Assembly (NCBI GenBank): GCA_049324575.1
Contig: JBMONI010000026.1
Location: forward strand, 1 to 45,113
Direction: 5' to 3'
DNA from: JBMONI01 sp049324575
GTDB taxonomy: Bacteria; Omnitrophota; Omnitrophia; Omnitrophales; Aquincolibacteriaceae
DNA length: 45,113 nt
The translations under genes were made by a program, and so were the position numbers. Positions 17,017 to 26,257 of this stretch are shown here, in pieces. Under the pieces are notes generated by a model, which was not told where the DNA came from, did not search any database, and was given only the letters and a program-made list of their open reading frames with translations. Each line of letters opens with the position of its first letter. Position 1 is the first letter of the stretch.

Positions 17017-18038
17017 AACACGGCCGACATCGCTTCGCCCGTCACAGGCTTCGCCAATGCTTCATCCGCCCTTCGCAAAGCAAGTTCCGAGACCAGCCGG
17101 ACGTTCTCTTTGAGATCGAAGACCGCCGCGCGGTCGATCAAGAGGATCTCCGTGTCCTCATCCCGGCGGGCGAAAAACGCGTCGCGGGTCCCCAATTCCT
17201 TCCCCAGGAAAAGGGTGCGAGGGTTCCCCTCTTCAGGCGCCAAACGGACAAAAGGGACCTCGCCCAATCCGGCATCGGAAGCCGCCCCGGACTCGAGAAA
17301 ATCCTTCGCATTTAACCCCTCGATCCTTTTCAAAAGCGTCTCCATTTCTTCCGCTCGAACCGGGACCGGATCGATCCGTCCGGGAACGTTCATGTTCCAT
17401 GCGCTCCCGTTCTCACGCTGGAACATAAAAGCGGAGGCTTCAAAATGGAATTCGACCTTCGGGCTCCGGAAAACCGCCGCTTCGAAGATCTTTTTCTCAC
17501 GCAAAGTATAAAAGGAGGGCTTAAAAAGATCGGGCAAGCGCACGCTCACGAGGAAACAACGGTCGTCGTTCTCCCAACGCGCAAAAACTCCGTTCTGGAG
17601 CGGTGACGCGTCACCGATCCAAAGATAATGACGGCCCGTTTGGCCAGCGATCTGGACACCGATCTTCAGGCGCGGGCTCTTCAAACCGTATTCTTCCCAA
17701 TTCTTGTCCGGGCGGAAGGCCTCCAGCCCTTTTTCGAGTTTCAAAGCGCGGATCAGTTCATCGACCGCCGGCTCGTTCGCATCCGCGGCGACCGGAAATT
17801 TCATCACCCAATCCCCGCCTTCATCAACAAGGGTCCATATTTTGCGGTTCGGAAGGTCCTGGATCTGAAGCCAATTGATCACCGCCTCGGGAGGAACAGT
17901 ATAGACTCCGGTCACCTCGGTTTTCGGAGAAGAAGCCGGGGGCGGAACGGGTTTAGATGCTTCTTTCGGAACAGCGAAAAAGACCCAAAGCACGATCCCG
18001 AACAACAGGATAAAAATGATCGTTGTGCCGAGCTTCAT
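17013..18038 (-). CDS. DUF4340-domain membrane-anchored protein
   Basis: Length 341 residues. A single N-terminal helix (MKLGTTIIFILLFGIVLWVFF) anchors it, with a Pro-rich linker at about 28-40 and a large extracytoplasmic region of repeated beta-rich pattern (WTLVDEGGDWVMKFPVAADANE.., LWIGDASPLQNGVF). DUF4340 proteins usually sit behind GldG-like genes, exactly as here; their function is not established. I start at ATG 18038, which overlaps the gldG-like stop as ATGA. A longer frame upstream is antisense-like sequence inside gldG. Confidence 0.85.
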   Translation of the reverse strand: MKLGTTIIFILLFGIVLWVFFAVPKEASKPVPPPASSPKTEVTGVYTVPPEAVINWLQIQDLPNRKIWTLVDEGGDWVMKFPVAADANEPAVDELIRALKLEKGLEAFRPDKNWEEYGLKSPRLKIGVQIAGQTGRHYLWIGDASPLQNGVFARWENDDRCFLVSVRLPDLFKPSFYTLREKKIFEAAVFRSPKVEFHFEASAFMFQRENGSAWNMNVPGRIDPVPVRAEEMETLLKRIEGLNAKDFLESGAASDAGLGEVPFVRLAPEEGNPRTLFLGKELGTRDAFFARRDEDTEILLIDRAAVFDLKENVRLVSELALRRADEALAKPVTGEAMSAVL

Positions 18039-19387
18039 AGGAACCGGCGGCGAAGCAGCCGCTGAAGGAGTCCGAACACCAGAAAAAACCCGGGATAGCC
18101 GACCAGGACGGTCCAAAGCAAACGGGCCCGCCGGCCGGAACTGATCTCCAGAGGCTGGAACTGCGCGTTCTTCCCTTTGACAAGAGGGATCCTCTCCTGG
18201 CCGACCAGCCAACGCATCAAACGGACCGCAAAGTCGCGGTTCCCGGCCAGATGGAGATACGCGTTGGTGATGAAATCGCTATCGCCGATCACGACCATCC
18301 GCTTTTCGGAAGGCCCGGAAGCCACGACGGAGGCCGCGATCGGCAAAGGCCCTTTCAGATCCCTTCCTTCCTCAAAATTCGCTTCGCCATTCTCCAATTT
18401 TTTCATGTCGGTCTCGGCCCAGCTTTGATCGCCGGTCCAGGCCAGGGCCTCGACCCGAAGACCGTCCGGGACCGAAGCGGACGGCTCGATGCTCCGGGTC
18501 ACCGGAAAGAACGAAAGCCGTTCAAAACCTTTCAGCGCAGGATGCTCGGCATGGTACTGTTCCACGACCGGAAGCAGGAAATCGCCGCCCAGCATCCGGC
18601 TCACGCGATCGACAATCACATTCGTCCCCGCGATGAGACCGAACGACTTCAGAAGATCGAGGAAGGAACTTCCCTCTTTACGCTCCATTGGATCGAGCAT
18701 GAAAAGCACCGGCTTGCCGGCTTCAAAAAAGGAGCGGAGAAAACCGATCTCGTCCTTCGCCCAATCGCTCTGGGGCCCGGGGACCAGGATCAGATCGCAA
18801 CTCTCCGGCGCCTGCTTTCCCGACAGCGGGACCGGCTCGGCCGTGAAATGATAATCCCTGAGCGTGGCCTGAAAAGCGGCAAAACCCTCGGCGGCCTCAG
18901 AACCATACCGGGGATCGTCCGGCTCAAGGACAAAACACGCCGTCGAGTCCTTCGGGCCGACAAGCCTCGCGAGCGCGTTCGTAAAATCCTCCTCGTCCGG
19001 CAGGAAGATCCTCTCTTCTCTCCCCTGATACTGGAGGATGACCGTATAGACCTCGGTCACGTGCCAGCGCTTGGCGAGTTGCGGATGTTTGTTCGGCTCG
19101 TAGAAATAATACGTCAGGCTGCCGTGCCGTTCCGCGGCCTCTCGAAGAAAGATCTCGAAATCCTCCCGCTGGGGATCCTTGATCGAATAGAACGCCAGAA
19201 TCTCGATCGGATGGCCCTTCATTTGGTCCAAAAGCTTCAGCGTTTCCTGAGAGAGGGAGTAGAGCCTTTCGGGCGTCACATCCCAGCGGTGGTTGAAGCG
19301 GAGCACAAGGAGATACGCCAGGCACAGCGTCCCGAGCAGCGCCAACGAAACGACGAGGACCTGAAGACGGTTCCAAAAATGCCTCAT
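18035..19387 (-). CDS. GldG-like ABC-associated extracytoplasmic protein
   Basis: Length 450 residues. Residues 8-30 are an N-terminal membrane helix; a YSLSQETLKLLDQMKGHPIEI region follows, typical of the ABC-type uncharacterised (GldG) family; a DUF4350-like core includes LILVPGPQSDW and VLFMLDPMER; and the C-terminus carries a second membrane helix (LLWTVLVGYPGFFLVFGLLQ). In Bacteroidota GldG joins GldA and GldF as an ABC complex needed for gliding. Here nothing else suggests gliding; the role may be export or envelope maintenance. ATG 19387 overlaps the permease stop as ATGA. Confidence 0.85.
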   Translation of the reverse strand: MRHFWNRLQVLVVSLALLGTLCLAYLLVLRFNHRWDVTPERLYSLSQETLKLLDQMKGHPIEILAFYSIKDPQREDFEIFLREAAERHGSLTYYFYEPNKHPQLAKRWHVTEVYTVILQYQGREERIFLPDEEDFTNALARLVGPKDSTACFVLEPDDPRYGSEAAEGFAAFQATLRDYHFTAEPVPLSGKQAPESCDLILVPGPQSDWAKDEIGFLRSFFEAGKPVLFMLDPMERKEGSSFLDLLKSFGLIAGTNVIVDRVSRMLGGDFLLPVVEQYHAEHPALKGFERLSFFPVTRSIEPSASVPDGLRVEALAWTGDQSWAETDMKKLENGEANFEEGRDLKGPLPIAASVVASGPSEKRMVVIGDSDFITNAYLHLAGNRDFAVRLMRWLVGQERIPLVKGKNAQFQPLEISSGRRARLLWTVLVGYPGFFLVFGLLQRLLRRRFL

Positions 19388-20163
19388 GGACTTTTCCAAT
19401 GCCTCGACTCGACGGAACGCAGCGTAAGAAAGAGGAAATACAGCGCAAAAAAGAGGAAATAAGCGACATGCCCGAGGTCCACGATCCCGAACGTGAACTC
19501 CCGGTAATGGCCGAGCGGAGAGATCTGGTTCAGGATCCCGAACCACCGCCCGTCGCTTAAGCTCTGCATCCACTCGAGCCCCCAGAGCAGGAGCAGAAAA
19601 CAGAAAGTCGTAAGCGAACTGATCACCGGGTTCTCCGTCAGGGAGGAAATAAAAAGCCCCATCGCCGAAAACGCCGCGATCAGAAGGAAAAGCCCGAGAT
19701 AACAGCAAAGCACGGGCCCCAGATCGATCGACGCGCCGAACGTCTGCAGAAGGGCGACATAGCCCAGCGTCGGAAGGATCAAAAGCGCCGAGAAACCCAG
19801 CAAAGCCTGGTATTTCCCCCACACGATCTCCGTGTCCGAGAGCGGATAGGTAAAGAGCAATTCCAGAGTCTGCCGGTTCCGCTCCTCTGCGAAAGAACGC
19901 ATGGTGATCAACGGGACCAAAAACACCATCACGAGGCCCAGGTTGAGGAAGAACGATCCGAAAATGAAATGGGTCAGGCGGACACCTTCGATCGCGGGAG
20001 TGCGGCCCGCGAGCACTTCGGCCGAAAGCTTCCCGTAATTAAGCACCAGCATCGAGAACAGGATTCCGGACGCCAGAAAAAAGAAAATAAAGAGAAGGAT
20101 CCCAAACCAGGAACGAAAAAAGGAACCGAGGTCCTTACGGGCAAGCACGGCCGCCTTGTTCAT
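19384..20163 (-). CDS. ABC-2 type permease (GldF-like)
   Basis: Length 259 residues with six predicted membrane helices (first at about 17-40). The LITMRSFAEERNRQTLELLFTYPLSDTEIVWGKY stretch is the hallmark of GldF/ABC-2 permeases. It forms the membrane part of the transporter with the ATPase encoded immediately upstream. Both junctions are ATGA overlaps, giving equal expression of ATPase, permease, GldG-like and DUF4340 proteins. Confidence 0.9.
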   Translation of the reverse strand: MNKAAVLARKDLGSFFRSWFGILLFIFFFLASGILFSMLVLNYGKLSAEVLAGRTPAIEGVRLTHFIFGSFFLNLGLVMVFLVPLITMRSFAEERNRQTLELLFTYPLSDTEIVWGKYQALLGFSALLILPTLGYVALLQTFGASIDLGPVLCCYLGLFLLIAAFSAMGLFISSLTENPVISSLTTFCFLLLLWGLEWMQSLSDGRWFGILNQISPLGHYREFTFGIVDLGHVAYFLFFALYFLFLTLRSVESRHWKSP

Positions 20164-21119
20164 CGGCGCACCTCGGCGGTCGGTTCGCTGACCACGATCC
20201 GCAAATAGATCTCTTCGAGGGTCACGCGGTCCATTTTCATCTCCAGAAGCGGGATCTTGTGCTCGACGAGGAAGCGTGAAAGTTCGGGACGGGTCTCCCC
20301 GCCCTGGGCAAGCACGATATCCAGAAAAAGCCGGTCGCCTTTTTCCTCGAAGAGGGTCACCCGCTCGATATACGGCAGGCCTTGCAAAAGCCCGAGGATC
20401 TCTTCTTTGCGATGGCGTTCCCCGACAACGATATGGATCTCCTGGCCCATCCGCAGCCGGGCCTCCAGTTCATCGGAGGTTCCCTCGGCGATCACGCGGC
20501 CTTCGTTGAGGATGAGCACGCGGTCACAGACCATGCTCACTTCCGGCAGAATATGCGTCGACAGGACCAAGGTCCGCTCGCGGCCGAGCTCTTTCATCAG
20601 CATGCGGATCTCGGTGATCTGCTTCGGATCAAGACCGCTCGTCGGTTCGTCGAGCAAAAGGACATCGGGATCGCCGATCAAGGCCTGCGTCAATCCCAAT
20701 CGCTGACGGAACCCTTTTGAAAGGGCCCCGATCAAACGGTTGCGCACGTTCCAGACCCCGCACCGGTACATTTTTTCCCCGAGATCCGCATCGCGGTTCC
20801 GGAGCTTGGGCGCCTTGACCCGGGAAACGAATTCCAGGAATTCGAGCACGCGCATATCCGGATAGAGGTTCAGATTCTCGGGCAGATACCCGATCCGTTT
20901 TTTCAGGGCCTGGGGATCATCGTAGAGGCTTCGGCCTTCGATAAAAACCTTGCCGCCATTCGGCGGGAAGTAGCCGGTCAGAATACGCATCGCAGTCGTT
21001 TTGCCGGCCCCGTTCGGCCCGAGAAGCCCGAGGATCTCGCCTTTCATGAGCTGAAAGCTGACCCGGTCGAGAGCGACCCGAGGCCCGAACCGTTTACTCA
21101 GATGTTCGACGCGGACCAT
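20160..21119 (-). CDS. ABC transporter ATPase (GldA-like)
   Basis: Length 319 residues. Walker A is GPNGAGKTT (34-42), the signature is LSKGFRQRLGL, Walker B is DVLLLDEPTSGLD, with STHILPEV for the H-loop. It powers the ABC-2 permease. The C-terminal 80 residues are a regulatory extension common in the NatA/GldA group. I start at ATG 21119 (GAGG nine bases upstream). An in-frame ATG at 21173 would add 18 residues and overlap tyrS by 17 bases; both are possible. Confidence 0.9.
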   Translation of the reverse strand: MVRVEHLSKRFGPRVALDRVSFQLMKGEILGLLGPNGAGKTTAMRILTGYFPPNGGKVFIEGRSLYDDPQALKKRIGYLPENLNLYPDMRVLEFLEFVSRVKAPKLRNRDADLGEKMYRCGVWNVRNRLIGALSKGFRQRLGLTQALIGDPDVLLLDEPTSGLDPKQITEIRMLMKELGRERTLVLSTHILPEVSMVCDRVLILNEGRVIAEGTSDELEARLRMGQEIHIVVGERHRKEEILGLLQGLPYIERVTLFEEKGDRLFLDIVLAQGGETRPELSRFLVEHKIPLLEMKMDRVTLEEIYLRIVVSEPTAEVRR

Positions 21120-21156
21120 CGTCGGAGCCTCTGGCTTTTCGATGGTCGCACTGACT

Positions 21157-22374
21157 TTAGCGGCGGGGATCATGGCGGATCTTGGCGAATTTTCTTTTTC
21201 CGCATTGGACCAGAACGGTCTTGTGCAGATCGATCGTCTGAAGCGGGTCCTCGGCCTTGCGCTGATCGATCTTGACGCCCCCCTGCTCGACCAGCCGCCG
21301 GGCCTCGGCTTTACTTTCAACAAGTCCCGCCCGCTTAAGAAGCGACACAAGGTCCATCGCGGTCTCGGCAATCTTGATCTCGGGGATATCCTCGGGCAGT
21401 TCCTTGTCCTTGAAGACCTTGTCGAACTGTTCGCAGGCCCGTTTTGCTTCCGAGGCCCCGTGGAAAAGCAGAACGATCCGTTCCGCAAGGTCCGCCTTCA
21501 TTTTTCTGGGATGCAGACTTCCGTTCTTGTACGCTTCGAGCGCCGGCTGGATCTCGGCCGGAGAGAATCCCGTCGCATAACGGTAGTATTTTTCGAGCAG
21601 TGCGTCCGGAAGCGACATGACCTTGCCGAACATATCGGCCGGCGCGTCCTGAAGCGCGATGTGATTGCCGAGCGACTTGCTCATTTTCTGACTGCCGTCC
21701 GTCCCCTCGATCAGAGGAAGCGTCATCACCACCTGCGGTGCCTGTCCCCAGACCTTTTGCAATTCCCGGCCGACCAGCAGATTGAATTTCTGGTCCGTCC
21801 CGCCGAGCTCGACATCCGATTCGACGCGCACGGAATCATAACCCTGAAGCAGCGGGTACAGGAACTCGACGACCGCGATCGGCCGCCCCCCCGCGTAGCG
21901 CTTCTGGAAATCATCGCGTTCGAGAAGGCGCGCAACCGTGTATTGCGAAGTAAGATGGAGAAAATCAGCCGGCTTCATCGTGCCAAGCCATTCCGAGTTG
22001 TAACGGACCTCGGTGCGATTCCTGTCCAAGATCCGGAAAACCTGGTCCTGGTAGGTCCGGGCATTGCGCATGACCTCTTCGGCCATCAGCATTTTACGCG
22101 TTTCATTGCGCTGCGTCGGATCCCCGATCTGGGCGGTAAAATCCCCGATGATAAAAACGACGGTGTGGCCCAGATCCTGGAATTGCCGGAGTTTGCGGAG
22201 AGGCACGGTATGGCCGAGGTGAAGGTCCGGGGCAGAGGGATCGGCCCCGTACTTGATCCGGAGCGGCTTCTGGGCCTTGATCGAAGCCTCAAGACGCTGG
22301 GTAAGGTCTTCCTCGGAAATGAGATCGATCAGACCTTCCTTTAACAGAGCCAGCTGTTCTTTGAGGGAAATCAT
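21157..22374 (-). CDS. tyrS: Tyrosyl-tRNA synthetase (TyrRS 2 type)
   Basis: Length 405 residues. HLGH at 52-55 (PDLHLGHTVPL), KMSKS in DGSQKMSKSLGNHI, and an S4 RNA-binding domain at the C-terminus (VESKAEARRLVEQGGVKIDQ). The TyrRS of the TyrZ group. It charges tRNA-Tyr. It heads the long leftward run from a near-consensus promoter 32 bases upstream. The ATPase frame begins inside or just after its 3' end. Confidence 0.95.
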   Translation of the reverse strand: MISLKEQLALLKEGLIDLISEEDLTQRLEASIKAQKPLRIKYGADPSAPDLHLGHTVPLRKLRQFQDLGHTVVFIIGDFTAQIGDPTQRNETRKMLMAEEVMRNARTYQDQVFRILDRNRTEVRYNSEWLGTMKPADFLHLTSQYTVARLLERDDFQKRYAGGRPIAVVEFLYPLLQGYDSVRVESDVELGGTDQKFNLLVGRELQKVWGQAPQVVMTLPLIEGTDGSQKMSKSLGNHIALQDAPADMFGKVMSLPDALLEKYYRYATGFSPAEIQPALEAYKNGSLHPRKMKADLAERIVLLFHGASEAKRACEQFDKVFKDKELPEDIPEIKIAETAMDLVSLLKRAGLVESKAEARRLVEQGGVKIDQRKAEDPLQTIDLHKTVLVQCGKRKFAKIRHDPRR

Positions 22375-22412
22375 GCCTTCACTTCCGGGTTATGCGATTA
22401 GGAAGACTCGGA

Positions 22413-22441
22413 ATTCTAACAGGTTCACCGGATGGAGTCAA
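22413..22441 (-). promoter_or_regulatory. Near-consensus sigma70 promoter for the tyrS run
   Basis: On the minus strand TTGACT (22436-22441) is followed after 17 bases by TAGAAT (22413-22418), with TG two bases before the -10 (extended -10, TGTTAGAAT). A start point near 22406 would leave a leader of about 32 bases. It can drive 13 genes down to the HD-GYP gene. Confidence 0.85.
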
Positions 22442-22499
22442 ACCGCAGAAATCCCAGTCCCGGCGCCCACTTAGGACATTTTTTCCGCCGCAAATCCGT

Positions 22500-22529
22500 T
22501 TGGATAATCCAGGAGGTCTGTGCTAGAAT
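22500..22529 (+). promoter_or_regulatory. Promoter of lpxA, extended -10 just before the start codon
   Basis: TTGGAT (22500-22505), 18 bases, then TAGAAT (22524-22529) with TG in the extended position (TGCTAGAAT). Only 8 bases separate the -10 from ATG 22538, so transcription should start within a base or two of the ATG. The AGGAGG at 22511-22516 then lies in the promoter spacer and would not be transcribed. Confidence 0.7.
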
Positions 22530-22537
22530 CCGCCCCT

Positions 22538-23362
22538 ATGTCAACAATTCATCCGACCGCGCTTCTCGGCAAGAACGTTTCGATAGGCCACGGTACCACC
22601 ATCGGCCCTCACGTGATCCTCGAAGACGGCGTGCGGATCGGAAACGATAACGTGATCATGGCGGGCGTTTACATCTGCTCCGGAACCGAAATCGGGGACG
22701 CCAACGAGATCCACATGCAATGCGTGATCGGCCACGCCCCCCAGGACATCGCGTTCAAGAACGAGCCGACTTTCACCAAGATCGGCAGCCGCAACCGGAT
22801 CCGCGAATTCGTCACCATTCACCGCGGGACCCAGCCGGGCTCTTCGACAGTGATCGGCGATGACAATTTCATTATGGCCCAATGCCATGTCGCCCACAAT
22901 TGCCGGATCGGCAACAAAGTCATCATGGCGAATCTGGCTTCGCTGACCGGCCATTGCGTGATCGAAGACGGGGTTTTCCTTTCCGGCATGACCGGCTTGC
23001 ATCAGTACACGCGGGTCGGACGCCTCGCGATCCTGGGCGGCCTTTCCGCGATCAACAAGGACATCCCGCCTTTCATGATCTGTGCCGGACGTCCGGGCAC
23101 GATCCACGGGATCAATGTGATCGGGCTTCGCCGGGCCGGGTTTTCTCCCGCGGTCCGCCAGGAGATCAAGCTCGCTTACAAGATGATTTATCGCTCGGGG
23201 CTCAATCTCACCAACGCACTCGCAAAGATGAAGACGGATTTCAAGAGCGAGGAAGTAAAATACCTGATCGCTTTCATCGAAAATTCCTCGAGGGGAATAT
23301 GCGCCGGCGCCCGTGACGAAAAGGACGGGGACGAAACGCCGTTAGATCTTGGAGAGGACTAA
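22538..23362 (+). CDS. lpxA: Acyl-ACP-UDP-N-acetylglucosamine O-acyltransferase LpxA
   Basis: Length 274 residues; left-handed beta-helix hexapeptide repeats through residue ~180, then a helical tail. Catalytic His in the CHVAHNC block (equivalent of E. coli H125, with the preceding H122 also kept), NRIREFVTIHRGT, SGMTGLHQY and GINVIGLRRAGFS match LpxA, not LpxD. It adds the first 3-hydroxyacyl chain to UDP-GlcNAc for lipid A, so the cell is a diderm. ATG 22538 fits the promoter layout. GTG 22520 (six extra codons) is an alternative, with AGGAGG only three bases away. It is the only plus-strand gene, overlaps fabF tail to tail by 21 bases, and is not next to lpxB, lpxD or fabZ. Confidence 0.92.
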   Translation: MSTIHPTALLGKNVSIGHGTTIGPHVILEDGVRIGNDNVIMAGVYICSGTEIGDANEIHMQCVIGHAPQDIAFKNEPTFTKIGSRNRIREFVTIHRGTQPGSSTVIGDDNFIMAQCHVAHNCRIGNKVIMANLASLTGHCVIEDGVFLSGMTGLHQYTRVGRLAILGGLSAINKDIPPFMICAGRPGTIHGINVIGLRRAGFSPAVRQEIKLAYKMIYRSGLNLTNALAKMKTDFKSEEVKYLIAFIENSSRGICAGARDEKDGDETPLDLGED

Positions 23363-24595
23363 GATCGAGTTCTTGCCGCCAAACCCGAAGGAGTTCTTCA
23401 TTGCCATGCGGATCTCCGCATCCCGCGCCTTGTTCGGCACATAATCCAGATCACATTCGGGGTCCGGTGTCTTGTAATTGATCGTCGGAGGGATCTTCTT
23501 GCGGTCCATGGCGAGGATCGTGGCGATCAGCTCCACGCTGCCGGCCGCGCCGATCAAATGCCCGATCATCGACTTGGTCGAACTGATGGGGATCTGATAG
23601 GCCCGTTCCCCAAAAACCTTCTTGATCACAAGGGTTTCCGTTTTGTCATTGAGCGGAGTCGAGGTTCCGTGCGCGTTAATGTATTGGATATCGCGAGGGT
23701 GGACCCCGGCATCCGCCAAAGCAAGGTTCATCGCCCGCACGGCCTGAGTCCCTTCCGGGTCCGGCGCGGTCATGTGATAAGCATCGCAGGTCATGCCATG
23801 CCCGAGGATCTCGGCATAGATATAAGCACCGCGCTTCTTCGCGTGCTCGTATTCCTCGAGGACCAGCATACCAGCCCCTTCCCCGAGCACGAATCCGTCC
23901 CGGTCGAGGTTGAAAGGCCGTGAAGCACCCTGGGGATCTTCATTACGGGTGGAAAGCGCGCGCGTCACGCAAAAAGCGGCAAGGATCCCCGGATTCATCG
24001 ACGCCTCGGCGCCTCCCATCAAAATGAAATCAAGCGCCCCGCTCTTGATCCCGGCGAACGCATAACCGCACGCGTCCGAAGCCGAAGAACAAGCGGTCGC
24101 CATGGAAAAACTCGGGCCGGTCACGCCAAGCTCGATCGACACATTGCCCGCGCACGCGTCCGGAAAAGAAGCGATCGCCGTGAAAGGATTGATCTTCATC
24201 GGCCCACGCTCAACGAAAGTTTTATACTGATCGAACACGTATCCCTGGCCGGCCATCGCCGTCCCGATGATCACGCCCGTCCGGTCCCTGCCGTTCATAG
24301 CCGGATCGAATTTAGCGTCTGCGACCGCCATTTGGGCCGCGGCGACCGCCATCTGCGAGGTGCGGTCCATGCGTTTGATCTTTTTGTGTTCGATAAAATC
24401 AGAAGGATTGAACGCGCGGACTTCGCCGCCGAACTGCGTCGTGAAAGGCGCGGGATCAAAGGATTGGATCGTGGCGATGCCGGAGCGGCCTTCGCAGAGG
24501 GACTGCCAGAAAGGTTCTTTACCGATCCCGATCGAGGAAACAACGCCGATGCCCGTTACGACCACCCGTCTTTTTTTCGGTAGGATGGTAAGCAC
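23342..24595 (-). CDS. fabF: 3-oxoacyl-ACP synthase II
   Basis: Length 417 residues. The Cys-His-His triad is C169 (ATACSSASDA), H309 (INAHGTST) and H346 (SMIGHLIGAAG), diagnostic of KAS II elongation enzymes. It extends acyl-ACP chains in fatty acid synthesis. The start is GTG at 24595, 9 bases after the rpsA stop, with no strong Shine-Dalgarno. No intergenic gap to rpsA, so it is co-transcribed with it. Confidence 0.95.
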   Translation of the reverse strand: MLTILPKKRRVVVTGIGVVSSIGIGKEPFWQSLCEGRSGIATIQSFDPAPFTTQFGGEVRAFNPSDFIEHKKIKRMDRTSQMAVAAAQMAVADAKFDPAMNGRDRTGVIIGTAMAGQGYVFDQYKTFVERGPMKINPFTAIASFPDACAGNVSIELGVTGPSFSMATACSSASDACGYAFAGIKSGALDFILMGGAEASMNPGILAAFCVTRALSTRNEDPQGASRPFNLDRDGFVLGEGAGMLVLEEYEHAKKRGAYIYAEILGHGMTCDAYHMTAPDPEGTQAVRAMNLALADAGVHPRDIQYINAHGTSTPLNDKTETLVIKKVFGERAYQIPISSTKSMIGHLIGAAGSVELIATILAMDRKKIPPTINYKTPDPECDLDYVPNKARDAEIRMAMKNSFGFGGKNSILVLSKI

Positions 24596-24604
24596 GGGCC
24601 CTGA

Positions 24605-26176
24605 TCAGCGTGTTTTGGCGGAAACCGTGTCTTCCTTCATCGTCAGTGCGATCTTCCGGCTTTCATGGTCGACATGAAGCACCGAGACCTGCGCCGCGTC
24701 TCCGACACGGAACTGCGTATCAAGTTTCGAAGGGTTCAAATGAGGCATCTCGGAAATATGGACGAGTCCTTCCAGCCCGTTCTCAAGCTCGACGAAGACT
24801 CCGTAATTGGCGATACGGCTAATCTTGCCGGAAACCTGAAGCCCGACGATGAGGTCCCGGGTCAACTGGTCCCAGGGGTCCTGGCTGAGCTGCTTGATCC
24901 CGAGCGAGATCTTTCGGTCCTTTTCGTTGATCGCAAGGACCTTCACTTCCACTTCCTGGCCTTTCTTCAGAAAGTCACTGGGATGGTTCACTTTATGGGT
25001 CCAGGAAATATCGGAGATATGGACCAGCCCGTCGATCCCCGGCTCGATCTCGACAAAAGCGCCGTAATCCATGATATTGCGGACGGTGCCTTTGACCTGA
25101 TCCCCCTCCTTGAACCGCTCCTTGATCTTCGTCCAGGGATTCTCCTGGATTTGCTTCATCCCGAGCGAGATCTTCTTCGAAGCCGGATCGATGCTCAGCA
25201 CGACGACTTCGACCTCATCGCCCGTCTGCAAGATCTCGGAAGGATGATTGACGCGTTTGGTCCACGAAAGTTCGCTGATATGCACGAGTCCTTCGATCCC
25301 GGGCTCTAATTCGACGAAAGCGCCGTAAGGAAGGATATTGACCACGCGGCCCTTGACCTGATTGCCGATAAAGTATTTGTCGGCGGCTTTTTCCCACGGG
25401 CTTTGCATTTTCTGTTTGAGCCCGAGCGAAACCTTCCGTTTTTCCATATCGATCGCGATCACCACGACCTCAAGCTCGTCGCCGATCTTCGCCATTTCGG
25501 AGGGATGCGAGATCCGGCCCCAGCTCATGTCGGTGATGTGGAGAAGTCCGTCGAGCTCGCCGAGATCGAGGAACACCCCAAAGTCGGTGATGTTCTTCAC
25601 GCGCCCTTTGACGATCTGCCCGACCGCAAGCGTGGCCAGTCGGCCCGATTTTGCTTTCTCTCTCTGCTGATCGAGATAATCTTTTCGCGAGACCACGATG
25701 TTCTTGCGCTTGTGATTGATCTTGGCGATGACGAACTTACTGGTCATACCGAGGAACTGGTCCAAGTTGCGGGTGGGCTTGATATCGACCAGGGACGCCG
25801 GCAAAAAGGCCTCCATCCCCACATCGACCATGAACCCTCCGCGCACTTTGCGGAAAATACGGCCTTCGACGATGGTCCCTTCCTGGGCCGTCGAAAGGAG
25901 ATCGTTCCATATCTTCTGCCGGTCGGCCTTGCGTTTGGAGATCAGGATCGTTCCATGCTCATCGTCAAAACCTTCGAAAAGGACGTCGATCTCGGTCCCC
26001 ACCGTGACCGAGGACGGATCGATGAATTCATCGAGGGAAAGGAACCCTTCGGATTTATAACCGATATCGACGACGACAGAATCGGAACGGACGGTGATCA
26101 CATGACCGCGGACCACCTCGCCTTCCTTGAAGGAACGAAGCGTTTTCTCATAGAGTTCGGCAAATTGGGACTTCAT
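24605..26176 (-). CDS. rpsA: 30S ribosomal protein S1
   Basis: Length 523 residues with six S1 (OB-fold) repeats: about 18-85, 105-170, 190-260, 275-345, 360-430 and 445-515. Repeats 3 to 6 carry the full S1 core (for example VKGRVVNILPYGAFVELEPG, GLVHISELSW). Six repeats match the S1 of Gram-negative bacteria. It binds mRNA and helps initiation on leaders with weak Shine-Dalgarno sites. The ATG at 26176 has an AGGAGG but 14 bases upstream, farther than usual; S1 genes often have such atypical leaders, which support autoregulation. Confidence 0.95.
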   Translation of the reverse strand: MKSQFAELYEKTLRSFKEGEVVRGHVITVRSDSVVVDIGYKSEGFLSLDEFIDPSSVTVGTEIDVLFEGFDDEHGTILISKRKADRQKIWNDLLSTAQEGTIVEGRIFRKVRGGFMVDVGMEAFLPASLVDIKPTRNLDQFLGMTSKFVIAKINHKRKNIVVSRKDYLDQQREKAKSGRLATLAVGQIVKGRVKNITDFGVFLDLGELDGLLHITDMSWGRISHPSEMAKIGDELEVVVIAIDMEKRKVSLGLKQKMQSPWEKAADKYFIGNQVKGRVVNILPYGAFVELEPGIEGLVHISELSWTKRVNHPSEILQTGDEVEVVVLSIDPASKKISLGMKQIQENPWTKIKERFKEGDQVKGTVRNIMDYGAFVEIEPGIDGLVHISDISWTHKVNHPSDFLKKGQEVEVKVLAINEKDRKISLGIKQLSQDPWDQLTRDLIVGLQVSGKISRIANYGVFVELENGLEGLVHISEMPHLNPSKLDTQFRVGDAAQVSVLHVDHESRKIALTMKEDTVSAKTR

Positions 26177-26257
26177 TGGAATTACAAAGGCCTCCTTAGG
26201 CAGATAAAAAAATTTTCCCGCATCAAGGACTTCCTAAACGCGGGAAGTGGTATGGGA

